A stretch of 64,000 nt of DNA, taken from positions 620,001 to 684,000 of the forward strand of contig NZ_CP014835.1 in NCBI RefSeq assembly GCF_001598035.1, in the 5' to 3' direction. Below the pieces are notes generated by a model. It was given only the letters and a program-made list of their open reading frames with translations. It ran no database searches and was not told the DNA's origin. Of the stretch, positions 56,914 through 64,000 are shown piece after piece (positions within the stretch are counted from its first letter, which is position 1; each line of letters starts with the position of its first letter). The position numbers and the translations under genes were made by a program. This DNA is from Streptococcus halotolerans (lineage in GTDB: Bacteria > Bacillota > Bacilli > Lactobacillales > Streptococcaceae).

Positions 56914-58275
56914 ATGACTAAGTCACTCTTTTATGAAGACGTCAGTGTTCCTGAAGCCCTTTCCAAAGGCGGATGGGATATTAAGTTATCAGCCCTAATT
57001 ATGGGTTTCGCCAATTTGGCCAATAAACAAATTATCAAGGGTCTTTTGTTCTTAGCAACTGAAATTGTGTTTCTTATTTCCTTTGTAACTCAGGTTATTC
57101 CAGCATTTGGAAATTTAATAACACTCGGTACTAAAGAACAAGGCATGACGACAAAGACAATCAATGGTATCGAAATCGCTGTTGCTGTCGAAGGTGACAA
57201 TTCCATGCTCATGTTGATCTTTGGCTTAGCTTCTATCATTTTTTGTTTGGTCTTCGCCTATATTTACTGGTGTAACCTAAAAAGCGCCCGAAACTTGTAT
57301 GTTATCAAACGTGATAAGGCAAAGATTCCAACATTTAAAGAAGATATTGAGACACTGTCCAACGGTCGGTTCCACATGACCTTAATGGCCATTCCTATGA
57401 TTGGTGTTCTTCTATTTACCATTTTGCCATTGATTTACATGATCTCATTGGCTTTCACCAACTATGACCATAACCACTTACCGCCAAAATCACTCTTTGA
57501 TTGGGTCGGTTTTACAAACTTTGGTAATATCCTAAGCGGTCGTATGGCTGGCACCTTCTTCCCTGTCCTATCTTGGACCTTAATCTGGGCAGTCTTTGCT
57601 ACGGTAACGAACTTCTTCTTTGGTATTCTCCTTGCTCTTTTAATTAATACTAAAGGCCTCAAATTCAAAAAAATGTGGCGTACCATCTTTGTTATCACTA
57701 TGGCCGTGCCACAATTCATTTCACTACTTATCATGAAAAACCTATTGAATGATGAGGGACCTTTGAATGTCTTGCTTCAAAAAATTGGTTTGATTAGTAA
57801 TGGTCTACCCTTCCTATCAGATCCTCTTTGGGCTAAGTTTTCAATCATCTTTGTTAACATGTGGGTTGGTATTCCTGTTACCATGCTGGTTGCAACGGGG
57901 ATCATCATGAACTTACCGCAGGAGCAAATCGAAGCTGCAGAAATCGATGGCGCTAGCAAATTCCAAGTCTTTAAATCCATCACTTTCCCACAAATTCTCT
58001 TAATCATGACACCGACCTTGATCCAACAATTCATTGGTAATATCAATAACTTTAACGTTATTTACCTTCTCACTGCTGGTGGTCCCGTTAACTCAAAATT
58101 CTATCAAGCAGGCTCAACCGATCTCTTGGTAACCTGGCTCTATAAATTAACAGTTACAGCTGCGGACTACAACTTGGCTTCGGTTATCGGTATCTTGATC
58201 TTTGTTCTCTCAGCTGCATTTAGTCTATTAGCCTACACGCGCACCGCATCTTACAAGGAAGGAGCTGTTAAATAA
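56914..58275 (+). CDS. malF: Maltodextrin ABC transporter permease MalF
   Basis: 453 aa with eight or so membrane segments, including the extra N-terminal part (residues 1-130) that MalF proteins have. The EAA loop is EAAEIDGASKFQVFKSITFP near residue 340. RBS AGGAG. Its TAA overlaps the malG ATG, so translation is coupled. No ATPase is present; a shared MsmK-type ATPase is expected elsewhere. Confidence 0.94.
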   Translation: MTKSLFYEDVSVPEALSKGGWDIKLSALIMGFANLANKQIIKGLLFLATEIVFLISFVTQVIPAFGNLITLGTKEQGMTTKTINGIEIAVAVEGDNSMLMLIFGLASIIFCLVFAYIYWCNLKSARNLYVIKRDKAKIPTFKEDIETLSNGRFHMTLMAIPMIGVLLFTILPLIYMISLAFTNYDHNHLPPKSLFDWVGFTNFGNILSGRMAGTFFPVLSWTLIWAVFATVTNFFFGILLALLINTKGLKFKKMWRTIFVITMAVPQFISLLIMKNLLNDEGPLNVLLQKIGLISNGLPFLSDPLWAKFSIIFVNMWVGIPVTMLVATGIIMNLPQEQIEAAEIDGASKFQVFKSITFPQILLIMTPTLIQQFIGNINNFNVIYLLTAGGPVNSKFYQAGSTDLLVTWLYKLTVTAADYNLASVIGILIFVLSAAFSLLAYTRTASYKEGAVK

Positions 58276-59111
58276 TGAAATCAAAACGTCGTATGCAATT
58301 AGGGTTTGTCTATACTCTGCTTATCGTCCTTTCTATTATCTGGCTCTTTCCTATCGCTTGGGTAATCCTCACAAGCTTGCGCGGCGAAGGAACAGCTTAT
58401 GTTAATTACTTTATTCCAAAAACTTGGACTTTAGAAAATTACATCAAACTCTTTACGAATGATTCCTTTCCATTTGGACAATGGTTTCTGAATACGCTCT
58501 TTGTGGCTTTGGCAACCTGCATCATTTCAACGTTTATCACAGTAGCCATGGCTTACTCTCTCAGTCGTATTAAGTTTAAGTTCCGCAATGGCTTCTTAAA
58601 ATTGGCACTTGTCCTTAACATGTTCCCAGGATTCATGAGCATGATTGCCGTTTACTATATTTTAAAAGCACTTAATTTAACACAATCGTTGATAGCCTTA
58701 GTCTTGGTTTATTCATCTGGGGCAGCACTTGGCTTTTATATTGCCAAAGGATTCTTTGATACTATTCCATACTCTTTGGATGAATCCGCTATGATTGATG
58801 GGGCTACTCGTAAAGATATTTTCTTTAAGATTACCTTGCCACTTTCAAAACCTATCATCGTTTATACAGCTTTGATGGCTTTCATCGGGCCATGGATGGA
58901 CTTCATCTTTGCTCAGGTTATTCTTGGTGACGCTACCAGCAAGTACACTGTGGCTATTGGACTCTTCTCCATGTTACAACCCGACACCATTAACAAGTGG
59001 TTCATGTCATTTACAGCAGGATCTGTTCTCATTGCTGTACCAATCACCCTCCTCTTTATGTTCATGCAAAAATACTATGTTGAAGGTATTACAGGTGGGT
59101 CCGTTAAATAA
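58275..59111 (+). CDS. malG: Maltodextrin ABC transporter permease MalG
   Basis: 278 aa with six membrane segments. EAA loop DESAMIDGATRKDIFFKITL. The C-terminus MQKYYVEGITGGSVK is the usual family end. Translationally coupled to malF. The operon ends at a bidirectional terminator. Confidence 0.95.
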   Translation: MKSKRRMQLGFVYTLLIVLSIIWLFPIAWVILTSLRGEGTAYVNYFIPKTWTLENYIKLFTNDSFPFGQWFLNTLFVALATCIISTFITVAMAYSLSRIKFKFRNGFLKLALVLNMFPGFMSMIAVYYILKALNLTQSLIALVLVYSSGAALGFYIAKGFFDTIPYSLDESAMIDGATRKDIFFKITLPLSKPIIVYTALMAFIGPWMDFIFAQVILGDATSKYTVAIGLFSMLQPDTINKWFMSFTAGSVLIAVPITLLFMFMQKYYVEGITGGSVK

Positions 59112-59123
59112 CACGACTATATC

Positions 59124-59161
59124 AAAAAAGCATGTCAGATTTGAGCTGACATGCTTTTTAA
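59124..59161. terminator. Bidirectional terminator between malG and the ATP-grasp gene
   Basis: AAAAAGCATGTCAG (59125-59138) with CTGACATGCTTTTT (59146-59159), perfect 14-bp stem. Confidence 0.88.
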
Positions 59162-59188
59162 TCGTCAACATATTCATAATGTAGGACC

Positions 59189-60127
59189 TTACTTAGTCGA
59201 TTTTTCTTTTTCTAAGCTTTCTTTGAGGAATTGAGCTAAGTGCTCGTGAGCAAAAATGTTAGCTTTTTCTTCTGCTGTTGGATTGTAGTTCGTATTGGTA
59301 TTCACATCATAAACGTAAATCTGACCAAATTCTGATTGAACCCATTCAACAGCTGCAACATCAATGCCAGCTAATCTCAAAAAACGCTCATAGGTCTCAC
59401 GTTGTTGATCTGGGAGTGGTTGGGTAATCTCAAATTTTTCTGAACTTTCCAGTTGTTGGGGTCTTTGATCAATTTGGCATTCATCGGCTGGGCATAATTG
59501 GAAGCCATCCGATGAATCAATCGACACAGTATATAGGAATTTCTGATTGATAAATTCTGATCGTCTAATATGGCCATCGTTGGGTTTGATATATTCTTGA
59601 AGTAGGGTAATGCCATCTACTGACGGTTCGAACGCTGAACTGTTTAAGTATCCTTCCAATTCAGCTTCGTTGTTGAATAATTGCACCCCCAAGCCTTTTC
59701 CGGCACGATTATGCTTGGTGATCAATGGGTAACTGTTTAGTTGCCGTGCTCCCTCAAGAATGTGTTCTTTCCCTAAAACGGCTACCGTCTTAGGTGTTGC
59801 AATACCTGCTTGATTTAATTTAAGGTATTGCTTAATCTTGCTGATTTCTAAGTTAATCGCATCCGCACCATTAATGACAGTGCGGCCATGCGCTTCCAAC
59901 CAGGTTAAAACCTGTTCTGTATATTCTGGAGCATAGCGATGACCTCTGGTATGAGATGAAGCTGACATACGATTGTAAAAGATTCCTTTAGGAGGCTCAT
60001 TTTGCAAATTCAAAATTCCGCTGGATAAATCCCACAATTCATAAGGGACTTCTTTTTCTTCAAGCCATTTGACCAGATGGTTAGTCCACTCTAAATTTTC
60101 ATGAATCACATAAACTTTTTCTGACAT
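59189..60127 (-). CDS. ATP-grasp (RimK-like) carboxylate-amine ligase
   Basis: 312 aa. The ATP-grasp core reads LEISKIKQYLKLNQAGIATP, then PLITKHNRAGKGLGVQLFNN (phosphate loop with Lys), HIRRSEFINQKFLYTVSIDS, and a metal site VYDVNTNTNYN. Members join an amino acid or amine to a carboxylate with ATP. The N-terminal 90 residues are a preATP-grasp domain. It follows a dicarboxylate-type symporter by 39 nt, so the imported acid may be its substrate (inference). Substrate unknown. RBS AAGGAG. Confidence 0.8.
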   Translation of the reverse strand: MSEKVYVIHENLEWTNHLVKWLEEKEVPYELWDLSSGILNLQNEPPKGIFYNRMSASSHTRGHRYAPEYTEQVLTWLEAHGRTVINGADAINLEISKIKQYLKLNQAGIATPKTVAVLGKEHILEGARQLNSYPLITKHNRAGKGLGVQLFNNEAELEGYLNSSAFEPSVDGITLLQEYIKPNDGHIRRSEFINQKFLYTVSIDSSDGFQLCPADECQIDQRPQQLESSEKFEITQPLPDQQRETYERFLRLAGIDVAAVEWVQSEFGQIYVYDVNTNTNYNPTAEEKANIFAHEHLAQFLKESLEKEKSTK

Positions 60128-60166
60128 ACTTTTCTCCTTCGTTTTTAAGCTAACAGGTTATTAAGA

Positions 60167-61420
60167 TTACGACGGTAGCACATAGTTTGATTCTATTTCT
60201 GGAACAGCCACAATTGCTCTTTCATTTTTTTCTATAACAGAAACAGCTAAGGCTTGACCTACAACATTCAGAGCTGTTCTGCCTGCATTAACAAAGAAAT
60301 CAACTGCAAAAATAAGTCCAACACCTTCTTCTGGTAAACCCAGTTGTGGAGCGGCTGCTAAAAGAACAACGATAGCTCCTGATGGAACCGTTGCCACCGT
60401 TTTACCAATAAGGGTTAAGACAAGAACCGTAAAGACTAATTGTCCGAAGCTCCACTCGATGCCATAGGCATTGGCAATAAAAACAGTGGCCATCGCAGAG
60501 TAAGCCGCTGCTCCTTCAAGGTTGAAAGAGTAACCAAGCGGAACGACAAAATCTGTGACAGCTTCATTATGTCCTCTGTCTTTTAACTTTTGTAACAAAG
60601 GTGGTAACACAATACTGGAACTGCCTGATATGAAGGCAAGCGTTAAAAGCTCCCAAATTTCCTTAATCATACTAGTATATGAAACCCTAAAAACTAAGGC
60701 AATAAACGGGAAAATAATCAAAAATAATACAGCATAAGCAGCGTATGTCCCAAACACAAATTGACCTAACCCAAACAACTTCTCCAAGCCAGTTGTGGCA
60801 ACATCATGAGCGATGAAACCAAAAATCCCAATCGGCGATAGCTTGATAACAGCACCGACAATATGATAAATGGCCTCAATCCAAGTATTTAAAGCATCGA
60901 TTAAAAACTGGCTTTTCTCCGTTTCTAACTTTCCAATTCCATAACCTAAGAATATAGCAAAAACAATACTGGGCAGCAAAGCACCTTCCGATAAGACTTT
61001 AATGATGTTAGAAGGAATGAAACCTAAGAAAAAAGTGTCCCATTCGATAGAAGATGTTAACCCTTCTAAGCTTGAACCTGCCTGTCCGATATTGGTATCA
61101 TTGCCAAATCCTAGATTATAGGCAGCAAAGACAAAAATAGTCGTAATCAAGGTCGTGACAAGGAAAAAATACACTAACGATCGAGTCAATAATTTCCCAA
61201 ACGACTCTTTTCCAATGACACCGGCTACAGCAACCACTACTAGAGGAACGACGAGGGGAATAATCACCATATTGATGAGATTCAGAAAGGCTTGCCCCAA
61301 AAATTGGTATCCATCTGCCCAAGAAGGTTGCAAGCAACCCACTAGAGCACCAAGTACCGATGCTATCAACAATTGCACGCCAAGAGATAACCGCGACGTA
61401 ATACTTTTAATTGTTACCAT
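60167..61420 (-). CDS. DAACS-family dicarboxylate/amino acid symporter (GltP/DctA type)
   Basis: 417 aa, about eight membrane segments plus two re-entrant hairpins. HP1 is ISGSSSIVLPPLLQKLK, the NMDGT-like motif reads PLGYSFNLEGAAAYSAMATV, and HP2 is VPSGAIVVLLAAAPQLG. The last segment VDFFVNAGRTALNVVGQ keeps the substrate Arg and Asn of GltPh, but Asp394 is Asn and Asp405 is Gln (GltPh numbering from memory). That is closer to dicarboxylate transporters than to glutamate/aspartate ones. RBS AGGAG. Transcribed with the ATP-grasp gene. Confidence 0.85.
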   Translation of the reverse strand: MVTIKSITSRLSLGVQLLIASVLGALVGCLQPSWADGYQFLGQAFLNLINMVIIPLVVPLVVVAVAGVIGKESFGKLLTRSLVYFFLVTTLITTIFVFAAYNLGFGNDTNIGQAGSSLEGLTSSIEWDTFFLGFIPSNIIKVLSEGALLPSIVFAIFLGYGIGKLETEKSQFLIDALNTWIEAIYHIVGAVIKLSPIGIFGFIAHDVATTGLEKLFGLGQFVFGTYAAYAVLFLIIFPFIALVFRVSYTSMIKEIWELLTLAFISGSSSIVLPPLLQKLKDRGHNEAVTDFVVPLGYSFNLEGAAAYSAMATVFIANAYGIEWSFGQLVFTVLVLTLIGKTVATVPSGAIVVLLAAAPQLGLPEEGVGLIFAVDFFVNAGRTALNVVGQALAVSVIEKNERAIVAVPEIESNYVLPS

Positions 61421-61831
61421 AAACGACTCCTAACTATGATTGATGAACGTTATTCTAACATAAACGGAGAAATCCAGCTAATAGCGATTTTTAAAGGATT
61501 GATAGGCACACATTATCGTTTTTAATATCCATAATCCTATGATATTGATTGGCTATCACCTTTATCATTTGACCATTTCATAGCAAGGAAAATAATCTAT
61601 AAAAAAAGAACTCATTGAGTTCTTTCAGACTGGAGACAAATCCTCTAAACAGTAAAGCAATTGAAATACAAGAGTCGACTGTAACGAAACTAAATTTGGG
61701 CAGTGACACAAGGAAAAAACAAAGGATTTCGCTACTTGTAGCATGTGAACGACATGTTTTACCTACTAGTAAGGACAATAGACAAATCAGTCCCCTAAGC
61801 TATTCTGCAGTTGTTTTTATCCTCTTTATTC
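61421..61831. other. Spacer between the symporter gene and uvrB
   Basis: Holds the symporter promoter and the uvrB terminator. No gene recognised. Confidence 0.4.
61598..61625 (-). terminator. Terminator after uvrB
   Basis: AAAGAACTCA-ATGAGTTCTTT hairpin, then TTTT on the minus strand, about 206 nt after the uvrB stop. Confidence 0.7.
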
Positions 61832-63823
61832 CTAATCCATAGCTTTTAATTCCAAGACCATATCGCGGATTTGGGCCGCTAATTCGAAATCAAGCAATTC
61901 TGCTGCTTCTTGCATTTGTTTTTGCAGTTTCTTAATGGCTTCTTGACGCTCGGATTTAGTCATTGCTGTGTAATCAACCGCTTCCTCTGCTACATCGCTA
62001 TCAGAAGCCTTGGAAATAGCAATTAAATCACGAATATCTTTCTTGATGGTTTGTGGCACAATGCCATGCTCTTCATTGTAGCGAATCTGGATCTCACGAC
62101 GACGAGCAGTTTCATCCATGGCCCGTTGCATTGATTCAGTTATCTTGTCTGCATACATGATGACATGTCCTTCTGAGTTACGAGCAGCACGTCCAATAGT
62201 CTGGATAAGACCACGTTCATTTCGAAGAAATCCTTCTTTGTCAGCATCTAAAATCGCTACCAGACTAACTTCTGGAACATCGATCCCCTCACGGAGCAAG
62301 TTAATCCCGATAAGAACATCAAAAATACCCAAGCGAAGATCACGGATGATTTCAGTTCGTTCAAGCGTTTTAATATCTGAATGCATGTATTTAACCTTGA
62401 CACCCATTTCTTTCAGATAATCTGTCAAATCCTCCGCCATTTTCTTAGTCAGCGTGGTAATAAAGGTACGCTCACCTTTTTCAGATCGTATCGTAATTTC
62501 TTCTAGCAAGTCGTCCATTTGTCCCATGGTTGGGCGAACTTCTACTTCTGGATCTAGAAGGCCTGTTGGACGGATGATTTGTTCAATGACAGTATCAGTT
62601 TGTTCGTTCTCATAGTCGCCAGGTGTCGCAGATACATAAACGATCTGATGAACATGGCTTTCAAATTCTTCGCGACGAAGCGGACGGTTATCCAAGGCTG
62701 ATGGTAAACGAAATCCATAATCAACCAACATCTGTTTGCGAGAACGGTCACCATTATACATGCCCTTGATTTGCCCCATGGTCATGTGGCTCTCATCAAT
62801 CATAATCATGAAATCCTCAGGGAAGAAATCCAGAAGTGTATAAGGTGGCTCGCCTTCACTCCGCCCATCCATATGGCGTGAATAGTTTTCGACACCGTTG
62901 GTATAGCCCATCTCGCGTAACATCTCAATGTCATATTCCGTTCGTTGTTTGAGGCGTTGGGCTTCTAGGAGTTTGCCTTCTGATTCAAAGACCTTTAGTT
63001 GCTCCTCTAACTCGGCTTGAATTTTGGCAATGGATTGCTCCATGTGCTCATCATTTGTCACAAAGTGAGTGGCAGGAAAGAGCACCAAATGCTCTACCTC
63101 TCCTAGGTTTTTACCTGTCAAACTTTCGATTTCACGAATGCGGTCAATTTCATCACCGAAAAATTCGACACGAAAGGCATGCTCATCACGAGAAGCTGGG
63201 AAAATTTCCACAACATCCCCGCGAACACGAAAACGTCCACGTTGGAAGTCAATATCATTACGTTCAAACTGAATATCTACCAATTGATTTAGCAATTGAT
63301 CACGGGAGATTTCTTGACCTGGGCGCAGAGAAACGGCTGAATCAGCATATTCTTTGGGTGATCCTAAACCATAGATACAAGATACGGAAGCAACAACAAT
63401 CACATCATTTCGCTCCAGAAGCGCTGATGTCGCTGAATGCCTTAATTTATCAATCTCATCATTAACCGAAGAATCCTTCTCAATATAAGTATCAGATGAG
63501 GGGACATAGGCCTCGGGCTGGTAATAATCATAATAGGAAACAAAATATTCCACCGCATTGTCCGGGAAAAACTCTTTAAACTCACCATAGAGCTGACCCG
63601 CCAAGGTTTTATTATGAGCAATAACCAAGGTTGGCTTGTTCACCTTGCTAATGACTTGACTCATGGTATAAGTCTTGCCGGTACCTGTGGCACCAAGTAA
63701 AATTTGAGATTTTTCGCCACCTTCGATATTATCAACTAGCTGCTCAATGGCTTGCGGTTGATCTCCTGAGGGTTGATATTTTGATACTAATTTAAATACA
63801 TTATTTTCTTGTCTATCTATCAT
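61832..63823 (-). CDS. uvrB: Excinuclease ABC subunit B
   Basis: Damage-verifying helicase of nucleotide excision repair. 663 aa. Walker [11 protein letters not shown] with Lys50. The beta-hairpin is [20 protein letters not shown]. Helicase motifs [37 protein letters not shown] and QTIGRAARN are intact. The UVR motif is near the C-terminus ([20 protein letters not shown]). ATG 63823 has no RBS and lies 6 nt after an extended -10, so the mRNA is probably leaderless. Confidence 0.97.
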   Translation of the reverse strand: MIDRQENNVFKLVSKYQPSGDQPQAIEQLVDNIEGGEKSQILLGATGTGKTYTMSQVISKVNKPTLVIAHNKTLAGQLYGEFKEFFPDNAVEYFVSYYDYYQPEAYVPSSDTYIEKDSSVNDEIDKLRHSATSALLERNDVIVVASVSCIYGLGSPKEYADSAVSLRPGQEISRDQLLNQLVDIQFERNDIDFQRGRFRVRGDVVEIFPASRDEHAFRVEFFGDEIDRIREIESLTGKNLGEVEHLVLFPATHFVTNDEHMEQSIAKIQAELEEQLKVFESEGKLLEAQRLKQRTEYDIEMLREMGYTNGVENYSRHMDGRSEGEPPYTLLDFFPEDFMIMIDESHMTMGQIKGMYNGDRSRKQMLVDYGFRLPSALDNRPLRREEFESHVHQIVYVSATPGDYENEQTDTVIEQIIRPTGLLDPEVEVRPTMGQMDDLLEEITIRSEKGERTFITTLTKKMAEDLTDYLKEMGVKVKYMHSDIKTLERTEIIRDLRLGIFDVLIGINLLREGIDVPEVSLVAILDADKEGFLRNERGLIQTIGRAARNSEGHVIMYADKITESMQRAMDETARRREIQIRYNEEHGIVPQTIKKDIRDLIAISKASDSDVAEEAVDYTAMTKSERQEAIKKLQKQMQEAAELLDFELAAQIRDMVLELKAMD

Positions 63824-63829
63824 GCTTCT

Positions 63830-63838
63830 ATTTTATCA
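63830..63838 (-). promoter_or_regulatory. uvrB extended -10 promoter
   Basis: TGA-TAAAAT on the minus strand (-10 at 63830-63835), then 6 nt and the ATG. Confidence 0.6.
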
Positions 63839-64000
63839 TAGCCCTTCCTTTTAAGAAGAGAAAAAGATTGTGAACTCAAGCAATTCTTTCCCCAACCATG
63901 CTGATACTGCTAGTTTTGCTTGTCTTTTTAATGGATGACGACTGTTCAATATCAAGCCAGTTTCGTCCGATGTTATTATCATTTTAATAAGTTTTACGAA

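Overview
The window looks like chromosomal DNA of a pyogenic-group Streptococcus (S. pyogenes / S. dysgalactiae / S. canis type). The supporting signs are a tmRNA tag peptide AKNNTSYALAA, low G+C, streptococcal-style Shine-Dalgarno sites, and the sets parE-plsY, rpiA-deoB-punA-deoD, malPQ-malR-malXFG and uvrB. No CRISPR array, rRNA operon or intact prophage is visible. The species assignment is inference from gene content.

Layout. 1-3388: the 5' part of dnaE (minus), ssrA tmRNA with its own promoter and terminator, and a divergent DedA-type membrane protein. 3420-5530: a DUF3862-like lipoprotein, then two decayed inverted ISL3-family elements, then tRNA-Arg(CCG). 5561-14985: rpsA, tRNA-Gln and tRNA-Tyr, a DUF2969-like protein, ilvE with a candidate CodY site, parC, a YkvA/DUF1232 protein and parE, with plsY divergent from parE. 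15010-18234: a minus operon PEBP protein - ung - broken DUF1398-like gene - MazG-like pyrophosphohydrolase - pyrC. 18321-23133: a polar amino acid ABC permease and its binding lipoprotein, an amidase, and pyrFE behind a PyrR-type attenuator. 23203-24190: a LysR regulator of the MtaR/CpsY type.

24191-32604 is the main accessory stretch: 1.4 kb of gene relics with one strong hairpin, then on the plus strand a response regulator, a sensor kinase, a secreted V8/Spl-like serine protease, two FtsX-type permeases and their ATPase. 32663-37315 is a second accessory set on the minus strand: AraC regulator, a broken gene, a beta-lactamase-fold hydrolase, an MFS exporter and a GST-like protein. 38362-44760 is a nucleoside salvage operon (rpiA, deoB, ArsC-like, punA, ClC channel, deoD) ending in a small protein with an R-N-x-x-A-H HEPN-RNase-like motif. 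Divergent from rpiA is a LexA/HdiR-like S24 repressor followed directly by the C-terminal stub of a tyrosine recombinase, then mnmE and a solitary amino acid binding lipoprotein.

49089-59161 is the maltodextrin regulon: malP(glgP)-malQ, malR, malX-malF-malG. All three promoters carry a CGCTTG-type operator in or overlapping the -35/-10 spacer. 59189-63839: an ATP-grasp ligase with a dicarboxylate-type symporter, then uvrB.

Two patterns cut across the window. Four genes (DedA, plsY, the LysR gene, uvrB) have an extended -10 ending exactly 6 nt before the ATG and no ribosome binding site, which predicts leaderless mRNAs. Long spacers hold recognisable gene fossils rather than random sequence. 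All family names come from reading motifs; no database search was run.
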